A DNA stretch of 64,000 nucleotides from Armillaria gallica. Lineage: Eukaryota > Basidiomycota > Agaricomycetes > Agaricales > Physalacriaceae. The DNA lies in the NCBI GenBank assembly GCA_037576215.1, contig JBANDB010000004.1, forward strand, positions 1,922,001 to 1,986,000, given 5' to 3'. Shown here piece after piece: positions 11,551-23,265 of the stretch. The notes below the pieces were generated by a model that was not told the DNA's origin, did not search any database, and saw only the letters and a program-made list of their open reading frames with translations. The stretch's first letter is position 1, and each line of letters begins with the position of its first letter. The position numbers were made by a program, and so were the translations under genes.

Positions 11551-13274
11551 ATGTTGTCTACGGAGATTGACCTGGCAGAGGCCCTCATGTGAGCCCACTT
11601 GGTTTTCCTGGTGGCATGTTCGTTAACAGTGCGTCGTTTTAGGTCCGTTCAGCACATGTCTCCCAGCGACTGGGAATACGTGTCAAAGATGTGAGTTTCA
11701 GATATTGTGATTTATCTGCAGCGATTGACGCATGTTCTAGGTGCGCGGAGGTGCTTATACAATCGGGAAGTCCCAACGATGGGCAACCTTCAAGTCCTTC
11801 CGAGGAAAACTCAACCGCTGAAGATGCTTCGAATTTTGGTCTGAGCTCACTCACGTATCCTCTGACGGACACCATGATTCCCAACGCCATATCGGCGTCT
11901 TCGGTATCAGATGCAGCAAGCATCTGCTCCTCTTTCAGTGCCGTTCTGGCCGAAGCTTCTGCCACCAACTGTTGTCCTTCATTTTACCCTGGTGTTCCAG
12001 CGAACGCGATGCGCCCTTCGATCTCCGTTTTGTTGTCTTCCATCGTGTCGAAAGAGAGCAACTCTCAACCCTCTTCGATGATCCCGGTTTCTCCTACGCC
12101 CGACACCCCTACAACACCTTCTGAAGACGGTTTCCCGAGTCCAGAGCCCTCGACCCCTCCACAGATACCCACAGATACCCCCTCGCACTACACCTCCTCC
12201 TTCTCGGTTTCTAGCGAGCCACGCTCCGTCTCAACTCCGTCCAGACAGAGCTACTATCGAGAGCATACCTATACCTCGCCTCCAGCAGAGCCTGTACGGT
12301 ACGTCTGGAATATCTATTTACGCGTCTTGCGCGTGCTAAGCCTCTTTTAGACCTGTTAGTTTCCAACCGGTTCAAACCACCAATATACTAGCTCAGCCAA
12401 CGTTCGGTAGTGAGAAGCCCGCTTCCCGTGAATTGGTGACCACCATCCGTCAGCCTCCCATGCAAGCGTAAGCATCCACCTTAATTCTACGCTTACAGTA
12501 TCCCAACATATTTTCTTGCAGTACTAGATTTGTGCCCTACTCCGTCACGGACCGACCTCCCACTCTGGCTGCTAGGGCGCTGACGAGTTCGTCGAGCTTG
12601 TACGTGCTTCCGTTTATCTTTGCTATTTTTAGTCCTAAAAATAGACGCAGTTCTTTCGCGGATCAAACGTTCTCCCCCAAGCCATACATTCCGTCGAAAT
12701 GTCCTTCACCGGTGGCAAGGGAGTCTGAAAATCAGAGGTACGCTACTCGAAGGTGTCGGGTTAGGTTCCTTGTACTAATTTTAACAGTGACCCTAGTTAC
12801 TCAAAGGTGTTTTGCCGGAAGAGCAAATATCCCCAGCTGGCCGCCACGCACGGTATCGACAACCAGGCTCTCTACTATGGGTGGAAAGCCAACTACGTGA
12901 CCTGCTACATACCCGGATGTAACAAAGAAGTCGTCAAGAACACCCGCGCAGAAGTCAGCAAACACGTCAAAAAGTTCCACCTCTACGCCGAGGATCCCCA
13001 GTACGTCGTGCGGGATTGCTGTCCAGCCGCTTCCGCCGCCGACCGCTTCGTCAAGGTCGAAATGGTTTACGGTCATTTCCAGACAGAAAAGCACTCAGTT
13101 ACACATAACTCATATCAGTATTCCTGCGGCTATTGTCGAGACTTGGCGGCACGACCTGATCAGCTTGATAACCATTTCTTTCGATGCTATATCCTGCAGA
13201 ACTATGTTAACTCGCTCAAATCCGCACCCCCTCAAACATCTTTCTATCCTACACGCTTCTCTCTCGGCGTTTAG
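11551..13274 (+). CDS. C2H2-type zinc-finger protein with Ser/Pro-rich N terminus
   Basis: Six exons: 11551-11588, 11643-11690, 11741-12298, 12351-12467, 12522-12737 and 12788-13274. They sum to 1464 nt, 487 aa. All five introns are GT-AG and 50-54 bp. The first two-thirds is low-complexity Ser/Thr/Pro sequence (VSPTPDTPTTPSEDG), probably disordered. The last exon carries the fold: C365-x4-C370-x14-H385-x4-H390 (VTCYIPGCNKEV...HVKKFH), then a second Cys/His cluster, CGYC-x12-H-x5-C. No nuclear signal is obvious. The domain order suits a DNA- or RNA-binding regulator, but no target can be read. A 33-bp stretch at 12600-12632 could be spliced or read through without changing frame. The start is fixed by the TATA box and by frame across intron 1. 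Confidence 0.82.
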
Positions 13275-13477
13275 AGTTGGGCAGCGACGCTCTGGCCCTC
13301 CTTTTTCTATTGATAATGCCTTGTACACCATTCTCACCGCATCTCATTATATAACTCCCTTTCACGCGTCAATTACTGTATCACTACCACATTGCATTTT
13401 ATATCTCGGATCATCCTTACCATTACATGTCCCGTTTCATACATTGGACCATTGCGCTGTATCATAGAGTTTATAAA

Positions 13478-14187
13478 TCAAATCAGAAGATGTCCTTCAT
13501 TGCGTAGATTGAAATTCTGGTATACGCAGAACGCGGCATTCAACCTCACGATTTCCTCAATGCGGCTGATGATTCTCTTGTCGGCCTCCAACAGCTTCCT
13601 CTCAAGTACCATTCCCTTGGAGGCATTAGACTGCACCGTCTCTTCCGTCGCAAGTTGTGTTAGAGCTGTTGCGTTGCGTGCGCATGGAATGACTTCAATG
13701 CCAATGCCATTGAATTTACGATATGGCTGCATCTCGTTCCTGAGAAAGTCAGCCCAGGCGACATGAGAATACACAGCTCAACCGATGTAACGATGAATTT
13801 GGAGCAAATCGATGTAATTGATTTGTAGACTCTCCAGAGAGACTTTGACCGCCTTGAAAATAGCCGTACGCGACAAACCGCGGTGGTTGACGTAGTTTTG
13901 ACCTTTTCCGAGGTTTGAATAGAAAATACTTCGAACAGACAAGTCATTTGGCACGAGCATGTACGTAGCGTTTCTCAGCAATGATAATTTCGTTCCGCGG
14001 GATGTCGTACTATATTCCACAGCAGATGCATAAGCGTACTCTCGATCATTTGTCCTTTACTTTTTTCACGAAGTTTCCCATAAACGCCCAGATTCCCCGT
14101 CGGAGTAGGCGGATATTTACCGTGCCGACGCCTCAGTCCCATGCTTCCTTGAGTACCTCGATAGAAGTCACTCGAACCCGTTTCTGA
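13478..14187 (-). pseudogene. Aldo/keto reductase relic
   Basis: Three pieces in different frames follow the order of an NADPH-dependent aldo/keto reductase of the aryl-alcohol dehydrogenase-like type. 'AYASAVEY' near 14030 matches the start of the catalytic-Tyr helix. 'DIPRNEIIIAEK' near 13990 matches the following strand. 'NYVNHRGLSRTAIF' with 'SLESLQINYIDLLQIHRY' (13790-13890) matches the most conserved family block. 'ADKRIISRIEEI' near 13540 matches the C-terminal helix. The frame changes more than once, and the segment between the Tyr region and the next strand is shortened. The sequence after QIHRY stops at once, so the catalytic barrel cannot form. It lies tail to tail with the zinc-finger gene. 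Confidence 0.75.
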
Positions 14188-14189
14188 AG

Positions 14190-14664
14190 AGACCGCGACA
14201 GAAAACTGACAGTCATTCACGCATAATTACTTATGCTCCGTTCCGAAACTCACCGCGAGTTTTGTGTCAGTCTTTGGATGTCCGCTGGGCACAAGACCAG
14301 TAGTAGGAACATACACCTGTCCGATCTTCCAGGCTGGTGGTGGTCGAAAGGAAGGAACTGAGGTCATGACTAAGACCAAAATTTTGCAAGATAGGGGCTA
14401 TTTCACTTCTTGCTTCTGGAGCTCACAACATACACATGTTACGCGTTCATCAATATACCCCGTTCATTAATTATGGCCAATTCAAACATGATCTCCTATG
14501 GCCGAGTGAAAACGTGTGCAAGTGCTACAAAAATGAATACAAGTACCATGCCCCATGATGGTCATCAGAACGAATAGCATGGCGCCGCATGCCAAATTTT
14601 GTGATGTTTTTAGATGAGAAGAAAGGAAGCATCCACCATCCCATCATGAGTCATCTTCTGACAT
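14190..14664. other. Intergenic, nothing seen
   Basis: No domain or repeat was found between the reductase relic and the 3' end of the DUF6699 gene. Confidence 0.5.
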
Positions 14665-15896
14665 TCAAGGCCTTCCGAAGATGAGCTTCGCAATGCCGCC
14701 TGCAGGTGCGTTTCTGTCAACTTCGATGCCGATCAACTGAACTTTATGACCAAGCCAGTCTATCCTTCTCACGCCTCCATCCCAGCCACCGCCCGTCTTC
14801 GAGCAGCGTCTCTCATATGCTCTCGTGACCCTGCGCTGTGCAGGCGAACCATTACCCAATGCATCCCACTCCTCGTGCGTCACCCTGATGGCCAGCGTGC
14901 TGTGTACCGCATAAAGTAAATCCATATTTGAGATCGGCTGCGCCTCGGTCGGGATCGTGGGAGCGTTGCCGAGGTAAAACTTTCCCACCTTCGAAGAGGG
15001 CGAGACAACGACTGGCCAGGGGAACTTATCGCACCTCATGACCAGTTTTGTGAAAGTCGGTGGATCAGTGGCAGGCTGTGCAAGAGTATGCGTGGGAACT
15101 GCCGAGCGTGTATTGCGGTCAACAACAGAACGTGAGGAAGGGGGGAAAGTCACATCGTAAGAGATGGGAGCATTATGGAACCGGCTCGCGGCTAGAAGTG
15201 GATGCATATTGATAGAATCTTTGGAGTTGGGATTTAGGAAAGAGACGTGAGGGCGGGGATCTGTAGCCCAACAATCAGACAAGTTCACAATAGCTGGAAA
15301 ACAACGTACGGTGGACAACAACGGGCCTCGAATCTGCATCCCATGTGTTATTATGCTTCAACACCGGTCGAGGTGGGGTCGGGTTGATGCTGGTGGAACT
15401 TGAGGACCGCGGAGGGGCATAGCGACCATGACCATGAGAAGATGTTGGCTGGTTGGAGGATGCCGCAGTTGTACAAGAGTCACTACTGGTGCGAGCAATT
15501 GGTGTGTAAATTGGGTATTGCGAATCTACATACGCAAAGCAATTAGTTCAGCTACCTCATGGGAGACGAGGAAATTGGCGTACAATGGTCATACTTATAG
15601 CTCAAGCTTCGATGGAATGTGGGCCGATGAGGCTGGCGCTGCTGCTGGTACGAATACGAACGGGGAGGTGCCGTTAAAGGCTCATCTGGATAGTATCGGA
15701 TAGGAGGGGGTTGAGTTGTCATCGAAGCTTCGTAACTGCTGTTGTGCTTCATAGCACTGCCCACGGTTGGTGGAATAGAAGGCGCGACATAAACGTAGTT
15801 CACAGGAACGGAACGAGAACGGTTGTGAGGTAGTGAATGCCGTGGTTTCTGGTCGGACTGGCCACCACCAAACAGACCGCGAAGAATAGACGTCAT
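14665..15896 (-). CDS. DUF6699 domain protein
   Basis: Three exons on the minus strand: 15896-15584, 15525-15310 and 15260-14665, summing to 1125 nt, 374 aa. Introns are 58 and 49 bp, both GT...TAG/CAG. The N-terminal half is Ser/Pro/Tyr/Gln-rich and probably disordered. The C-terminal ~190 residues carry the DUF6699 pattern: HPLLAASRFHNAPISYDV, then QPATDPP, FPWPVVV, the Leu-rich MDLLYAVHSTL helix, and VRRIDWLG...QLIGIEVD. DUF6699 proteins are multiplied in agaricomycetes and have no known biochemical role. A TATA box lies about 80 bp upstream. Nothing suggests secretion. It is complete, with no lesion. Confidence 0.9.
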
Positions 15897-15975
15897 GTTC
15901 GCTGTTCGAGAGAGTGATTCCTGGCGAAGCTGAGAGGATCCAATGAATACGATGAGTGAATCGATGGGACTCCGT

Positions 15976-15984
15976 CCTTATATA
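15976..15984 (-). promoter_or_regulatory. TATA box of the DUF6699 gene
   Basis: TATATAAGG on the minus strand lies 80-88 bases upstream of the ATG at 15896. Confidence 0.6.
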
Positions 15985-15989
15985 TGAAT

Positions 15990-17030
15990 TACTGCTACTG
16001 GTGCGCAGGCGGATGGCCGGGTCGATATCCGAACCCCAGACCTCGAAGTCCATGACAATGAAGTAAGTCGCAGCGATTCGAAGTGTTCGAAGGTTAGGTC
16101 ACGACGCGTAGATGGTAAGGGGTGTGGTGGGATTGGGAAGGATCATGGCGCTAATATCGGTAACAGTAAGGATACGTGCCCGTAATCTCCGGCAGCCAAA
16201 GGAGGATATCCGAAAAGGATCAATTAGGGTAAACGGAGAACTTGATTGGCTTTTAGTTAGAATTAGTAAGGGACACCGTGATGCGTCTGATTGGAAAAAG
16301 CAGCGCGTTGCCCACACGTGTGTTTGGACGTTGAGGTTCGGCGCGGGGTAGTAATCGCAGCCTCAAGGGCGAGTCGCATCAGTATCATGCGTCCCGTGGG
16401 CATCCTAGATGTGCTGGGCTTCCTTTTAGAAGCTGATAGTCAATCCTCGTTGAATACGCAAGACAGAAAATTGCGCCTTCCCTGGTACACAGGAACTTAC
16501 TGGCCCCGATAGTATATTCTCTGCCGGAGGTAGCTTTCGATTCTGAAGCAAAGTTCGGAAATGGAAGAAGTATCAACTAAAGGGGATGCCCCCGATAGCC
16601 AGGGATCAGGGGGACGGTACGTACTCGCAGAAGCCTCTCGGTTAACGAATCTAAGCGATCCTCCCTGGTCTGGAATCCAACCAGCGTCCACCTCAATGAA
16701 AACATGGTTTTCAGGATCTCTAGATTTGGGAAGTTGCCTTCCAGAGGCGACTTACGAAACCACAACGTTGCATCCGCAAGGTCAACAACAAACCGAACAC
16801 TGATGCCTGTGGTTCAGAGATAGAATCGTGATTTGAGATTACTCCCGAGATAAGATATAGAATATGATAGAACCCTTACTTATCTAGAAGTACAGCGAGT
16901 AGGTCCGACATACATTAGTGAATATTACGGCGTTTAATCTCAATGAAACAATCCGCGTAATCGATATTACTGATCCCGCAGCAACTCGGTGCCAGAAAAC
17001 GGAACCGCAACAACCTAACAGGCGGTTGTG
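15990..17030. other. Intergenic, nothing seen
   Basis: Short open frames only, between the promoter of the DUF6699 gene and the 3' end of the GH30 gene. Confidence 0.5.
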
Positions 17031-17037
17031 GCCCACA

Positions 17038-19455
17038 TTAACAGTTAGTACTGTTTGCCAAAGTCGTATTGGTTGACATCCACTGCGAACGGACACTATG
17101 CCTTGAGGCCAAAGGTGCCGCAAACCACCAAAGGGTGGTAACCCCAACCGGGAATGTGTACGTAGCCTGGGAAAATGTTATCCTGAGTAAATGGTCTGTC
17201 CGGTAGAATCAAAGCGTCCTACCTGCACCCCTCGGAACTCGATAGAGGCCGTAACCGGGACAGGATTCCAAGCAGAGGAAGCGCCATCATCCCCTAAGTC
17301 CGAAGTTTGATAAAACCGAGATGATCGTCGATCATCCGAAAGACACGTACAGTTCAGCACGACCAGCGAGTAGCGAACCCATTCGCTTGCAGACTCTCTA
17401 CCAGTCGCGTATGCGCCAACACGCAAGGCCCAGCTGTTACTTCCGCCGACCGTGACGCCAATTCTCTGCCCAAATGGACCGCCCCAATCTTTTGGAATGA
17501 TAGCCTTCGAGGCCTGAGCCATAGAATAGAATTCTTGGTTGAAAGAATAAGACCCATCGTTGTTGATGGTTACAACTCCCCGACAGCCAGCTGTGCAGCT
17601 GTTTGAACCCGGAAGCTTTGGGTTACCGTTACCATCCAGAGCGAAATTCCACATTAGCCCCTACAGGAGGAGGACGTTAGATGATATTCTCCAGATAAAG
17701 AATAGATAGCACTCACAGTTTTAGCCCAATGTTCTAAACTTCCTATCCAGCTATATGGTCATAATAAGTCAAAGCTGCGTGTACGTCAGCGGGGAACTCA
17801 CAGATTATCCATGTACCACTGTTACGTCGACGTTAGAATGAAACCCCAACGGATAGGATATTTTGTGATCTACCAACCTTAATGTCCTGCCACCAGTCGC
17901 TACCGAGCGTTCCAGAGCACTCCGTGAAGTATATTTCCTAAACAAGACCATCAGAAAACCATCCGGTCAGAATGATGGAAAAGGATCTACCTTATCCGGG
18001 TATGCAGAATGAAAGGATTCTTGGAGGCCAACGCTGCCTTCATAACAATGAAATGACGCTCCTGCGAATGAGTCTCGAGCTCCTTGCATCTATGCTCGGC
18101 TATCAGAAAGTGGCGCATTGTAAGATGAAAACCCATACGTACGACCTCCACGGGGTATGTCGCAGCGTTGTTCCAATTATGCTATTAGATGAACTGTGAG
18201 TAGCACGCAGTACCTATGGAGCAAACCCCGACCTCATATGCAATAACCCTGACACTTGAAAACCCGTTATTATCAAGAAGCGTTCGTAAGGTCCTCCCAA
18301 TCTGAGCTTCTGTAGCAGCAGGCATCCAGCATGATGGATAACTATCTGTGCTGTACTGAGGTTCATTCTAGGGTTTCTGTCGATTGAAAAGAGTTGTGGT
18401 GATCAGATAAGGACAACACGAACTTGAATTGAGATTGCATAAATCGGCACGCCTTTGCCCGAAAAGCCTTGGACCGCCTTCAACAAATATGTGGGGTCTG
18501 TTGAAATGAAAGGTCAAGTGGCGCACATTACCGTGTACTGATGGACCTACAGACGCTAATGTAGCCATCAATCAGTGAACCTCCGTTCATCGACCCGGAT
18601 GTCTTCATCCATGCGGGCTATTCATTTATGCGTAAGCGAGCGCATTATGATGGGCAGACATATGGAGAACTGACAGGCGACCAAGGGACGAGATGAACCT
18701 TCGAAAAGGCGTATACGTAAGCAACTAGGTACGAGCAATGATGATCTTGAAGCTTACCATTAGGCGACTATTCACTGATAGAATGTCGCGTAGAACAGAG
18801 AATAGATACCACGGGGCATTATTTACGTAGAAGTTGCTTAAAATGTTGTCGCTACTTGAATCGTCGTAACTGTAGACTGTAGAAACGGTCAGAGCACAAT
18901 CACAAGGCCTCGCGGATATGGCGGACCCGAAGCAGAAAAATCGGTTGCGCCAAGAGCAACTCGAATATAGCTGAGGCCAGCGGCATTAGCGCCATCGGTC
19001 ATGTCGAACGACTGACGTAGAAGATTCCAGTAGTTATTCGAATTTTTCCCCTAAAAATAGTGAACACGTATACAACAACCAGGCGAAGAAACGGACCTTC
19101 ATATCATTCAAAAGATTAGCTGAAGCATCCGCTGGATCAAATGTTGAACACGATGAATTCAGACAGAGGATATCACAAACTAAGAGTCGCGCCAAATCCA
19201 AGAATGGTCTGATAAACAGTGTTGTCAGAGACTGTGATATATGTACTCTGAGGAGAGTTCGTGGCCGCGAACTTGATTGCGGCTGAGAGTGGTTTTCGTG
19301 TAAGCAGACTGCGACGATCCCAGGTTGTCTCCCACTACAGACAGAGAATTAACAAGTTGTACAAGTAACAAAATCTGGATACGCACGACGTCCCATATCT
19401 GTTGGGTGAGGGCGCATCGTGCGAGCGCGAAGACGAAAATTAGAAAAATAAGCAT
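17038..19455 (-). CDS. Secreted glycoside hydrolase family 30 enzyme
   Basis: Seventeen exons (minus): 19455-19387, 19334-19181, 19131-19097, 19050-18927, 18876-18758, 18698-18675, 18617-18551, 18497-18424, 18367-18233, 18181-18143, 18089-17991, 17937-17878, 17818-17802, 17750-17717, 17660-17351, 17293-17223 and 17166-17038. The sum is 1560 nt, 519 aa, with no stop or phase conflict. A signal peptide (MLIFLIFVFALARCALTQQ) is followed by the GH30 barrel: YQTILGFGATLTDAS, VHLVPWSPPAWMK, and the acid/base Glu224 in ISIQ-NEP. The nucleophile is Glu319 in YFTECSGT. The C-terminal beta-sandwich includes GLMWNFALDGNGNPKLPG, GQRIGVTVGG and YTFPVGVTTLWW. Fungal GH30 enzymes of this sort cleave beta-1,6-linked glucans or galactans in cell walls, outside the cell. 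The subfamily cannot be fixed by eye. A tail of about 25 residues follows the sandwich. Confidence 0.93.
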
Positions 19456-19495
19456 AGGATGATAGAGACCTGAGCTGGTCAATGCAGAGCACAAG

Positions 19496-19503
19496 CTTAT
19501 ATA
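19496..19503 (-). promoter_or_regulatory. TATA box of the GH30 gene
   Basis: TATATAAG on the minus strand lies about 41-48 bases upstream of the ATG at 19455. Confidence 0.65.
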
Positions 19504-19539
19504 CCCCCCTTGACGGTGGCTACCCACTGACATAGAAGG

Positions 19540-21800
19540 AAGAAGCTGCTCCCAAGAACTGGTCAGTAACCATGTTTACTATGCGATAGAACGGTTACTC
19601 CGTAGACGTAGAAGTCGGCAAAACTAGCAGTAGCACATGCTTGCTGCCTTCAGCCCATTAATCATTGGGGGTCAGTTTGAGAAGACAATTCTTGGAATGC
19701 ATTCTCCTGTGGAGCAAGTCAGGTCCGACTTCAGGTTCCCGGGCATGAACTAACCTAGGTCCAGTCAAATACGCGTCTGCCACTTTGGCCCTGGACGTGA
19801 TGCGGTTATCTGTCGGGCCGATGATCGTTTAGGATCATGTCGGTAGACTTGCATCCAAGTGACTAGGGCAACATGTGAGCCGAAGAACAGAATGCGAGAG
19901 AACGCACCATATGCAGACCAACGACAACGATAACTGTGCAAATGGTAAATACGCGATTTATCGGCGTTTGCCCATCACGTGTGCGAGACGGGTCTAAGAA
20001 AAGTCATACCTCAAGCCAACAACGATCGTCGATAGAGAAAGGACCTAGAGTATCACGTGAGGACACGCCAACGAGGTTTTCATTGGCCTAGCGACACCTC
20101 CTGCGATCCTCAAAAGCAAAAGTTGTTCTCCAGACGGATTATGAACAGGTCCCTCGACGAGACAAACCGTAAACCTCCACCGAAAAATCAGGCAAAACCG
20201 ACAATGACAACAACCGGCAGGTATGTTTGGATTAAGATACCATAGTGTACATTGAAGCATGATTTTTTCATGTTTCATTTGGAGAATGATTACTTTACTG
20301 CACGAAAGCATCAGCTCATATCTAGGAAAGAAGTATCAAGATGCGCACCTCGTCAGCTTTCTGACACTGTCAAGCAAGACTCCAAGAGAGATAATCATAA
20401 GATCCAGTAACTACACGTCTCCATATATGTCATATATGAATGTCAAAGAGTTAAAGAGGCTACGAGGGGCGCCGTGATCATCGTGGTCGAAGCAAGAAAA
20501 TAAGTGTTTGTTGTTCACTGTTTATCAACATGATCGAACTTTCGGCAGCGATCGGTCCGCTGCAACTAGAACGCCGGAACCGCGACTGTTTATTGACTTA
20601 TATTAATTACTATGGTACGGGCAGGACCTAATACCGGAGGAACATGCCCATCGCATGGTGGAATCGTTAGCGCTTATGTTTTCAGTCCATCATACAGTGT
20701 CCTAAAGCGAGGGGACCATCGTAAGCGTGGCTTGATTCTTTTGACTTTTTTTGTTTTATTTTGCGAAGACGGTCCGGGTCGCTGAAATGCGTAAGTATTA
20801 CTTAGTAATGATCTGCTTTTCTTTCTTTGCTGCTACTCAACTGCTACTGATAACTTTTGGTGGCCAGGCCTAGATAACGTGTCTATGGGGCAAAGTATCA
20901 TCGAACTCAATTTCCTTTGTCAAAACCTGGCATTTGCCTTGCGTCAACCGGACTTCCCCAGGGCCTGACCCCTCGATTGGAAACAGGTTCTTGTCTGTTT
21001 TGACTCAGACCCTCTGATCATAATTTTGCCAGCTGTGAGTAGCTAATTTCTCTCTCAGATCAGTGTCCTCAACTGCGGCTGCCCTAACCTGTCCTGTAGT
21101 CCTCAATTTTAAGTCTAGACAACCGAATTAGTCCAGGTGCTTCGTGAAGATGGACTTGGAAGCGCGGACTTGATCATTCATCCACGGTAAACCTAGAGGT
21201 TACCGTTGATGATAATATTAATCATGACGTCGCTGCTCTCGGGGCTAGCGTAAAACCGGTTAATAGTTCACGTCGTGGCGCAGGGAACACGACCTCCCGT
21301 CCGGTCTCAAGATATCGTTAAGGATCATGCGCACCATTTAATGTTCGGTTCCGGTGGCCCTTATCTAGGGACCGATAGCCGTAATGATGATTGCCGTGCA
21401 CATGTGAAGCTCCTACAAAGGTTAGCGAATTCATTTATCACTGACGAGGGTATTGCCCTTTTTTGACACTGAACCTCAGACCCTCGGAATGTGTTCAAGC
21501 AACTACTCTTCATTGGAGTTTATATTGAATCTCCAGAAAATCAAGTTGAGATCAGACGCGCCCACAAGTTCTCCGTGCCCTTAGTCTGAAAGGACCAATA
21601 CGATGACTCTGGCAACATTGCTAATTCCGACAGCACACGGATGATAACTTTGTGTTCCGGAGGAATCAGGTGGCTCTTTTATTCCGAGCGATTCCAATTT
21701 TAGGTATCGGGACAGGTGGAATGTAAAAGTTCGGGCCCGCGATCGCATTCAGTTCCTCCAGACATAAGACAGGAAGAATGTCCATTTACCCTGGTTACGA
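19540..21800. other. No gene recognised, 2.3 kb
   Basis: Only short frames without domains or splice partners. The left part is the GH30 upstream region and the right part precedes the first hydrolase. Confidence 0.5.
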
Positions 21801-21811
21801 ACCCATTCTCC

Positions 21812-23055
21812 ATGTCCTGGCTTGTAACCGCAGGCGTCTGCCTCTCGTTGATTTTTCTTCGTAAGTGTCCTCTCTCCCTACCCATGCAAAGTTTTATCCA
21901 GCTGAGCATGCGGTTTAGCCTTCTATGTCCTGAAACGATTCGTTTCCTCTTATTTTAATCGCGAGCGTTCGAAGGACTGGAAAGAAGTATGCCAAGTAGC
22001 TGTCTTCCGTTTCGCCGGCGACTGCTTTGCGTTTGGACGTATGAAATGTAAATCAACGCAGGACAACTACATGCAGTGGACGAGGTCAACAGGGTTGCCC
22101 TATACTGTCGATGCAGTGCCTGGTATCGATGATACCAAGATTTTGTGGATTGGCCCAAAGCGCCTGAAGAAGGTGTTGTTCTATTGTCACGGTATGTGTT
22201 CCTTCGACTGCCATCGTCATTTATAACGGCTCACACTGTATAAGGCGGCGGCTACATGATAAGCGCCCTTGCTGCACAGATGAACTTTTATCGCTACGTC
22301 CAGCTTGAACTTGAAAAGCGTGGTGTTCAGGTTGGCGTAGCAATGATAACATACAGTAAGTTTCGGTTGCACTGATTGTTCCGCGTTTTATTTTACCAAA
22401 CGATGCAGAGTTGCTACCGGAGCATCAATTCCCCACCCAATTGCGCCAAGCTAGAGGTGCTCTCGACTTCCTCGTACGAGCGGGCGTGCATCCCCGCAAT
22501 ATCATGCTCGCCGGAGAGTCAGCCGGAGCCAACCTTGTCATTCAAACACTATCCCATATTCTCCACCGTCTTCCATCAGTACAGCCGCTTATACTTCCAA
22601 CCGACCAGATTTTCCGAGGCGCGTTACTCATCTCTCCCTGGGTATCAATCACGGCCGACTCAAAATCGCCATGGTCACTTCTACACGCCAGATACAAATA
22701 TGACATCCTTGCCTCTCGTATTGTACGCCTTTTGAGCAGGGAAGCAGTGAGAGATATCCCAGAAACCGACATCATGTTCCTAGATCCGGTCGAAGCACCC
22801 AAAACCTGGTTCGATGGTCTGAATGATGTGGTGGACCGGGTTCTCATAACTTATGGCGAATTTGAAGGGTTTGCGCCGGGTATTCAACTTCTCTGTGAGA
22901 AGTACCTAGAGCCGTATCACGAGGACGTGATGACTTTACAACAGAAGGATGGCGTTCACGGCGACCCGATTTTGAAGTTTATTCGGAAACAAGAGGACCT
23001 GGGAGATATGGTACCGTTGATCGTGGACTGGGTTGCGGAAGTATTTATGAACTAA
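21812..23055 (+). CDS. Alpha/beta-hydrolase (lipase/esterase, HSL-like), copy A
   Basis: Four exons: 21812-21860, 21919-22191, 22245-22355 and 22409-23055, summing to 1080 nt, 359 aa. Introns are 58, 53 and 53 bp. The first exon encodes a short hydrophobic N terminus (MSWLVTAGVCLSLIFL), a signal anchor. The oxyanion-hole motif HGGGY starts at His107, directly after an intron. The nucleophile elbow is G-E-S-A-G with Ser182. The likely acid lies in LITYGEFEG and the catalytic His is His328 in DGVHGDPI. This is the Abhydrolase_3 layout for small acyl esters; the substrate cannot be read. It converges on the F-box gene with 210 bp between stops. It has the same exon structure as copy B (exon 3 is 111 bp in both), so the two are paralogues. 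No lesion is seen. Confidence 0.92.
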
Positions 23056-23265
23056 AACGACACAAGGTCGATGGCGTTATATCGTCTGTACAGTTACATC
23101 TGTAATTTTAGTTTTATCGAAGCGGTGGACCGCACTGTACGTGGTAACACGTGAAATTTCGAAGATCCCAGCAGGTCCATTATGATGATTTCATGATCGC
23201 TCGGTCCCATCATGTTGTACCCCAGAAAAAAACACAGAAGATAAAAAAAGCATCCTCCCTGATCT

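Noticed and set aside
12600..12632. 33-bp mini-intron in the zinc-finger gene
   Set aside because: GT and AG are present and the frame would be kept, but 33 bp is shorter than any other intron here and read-through is simpler. Left as coding.
18368..18571. 67-residue minus-strand frame inside the GH30 region
   Set aside because: It reads exon 8 of the GH30 gene in the wrong frame through its flanking introns.
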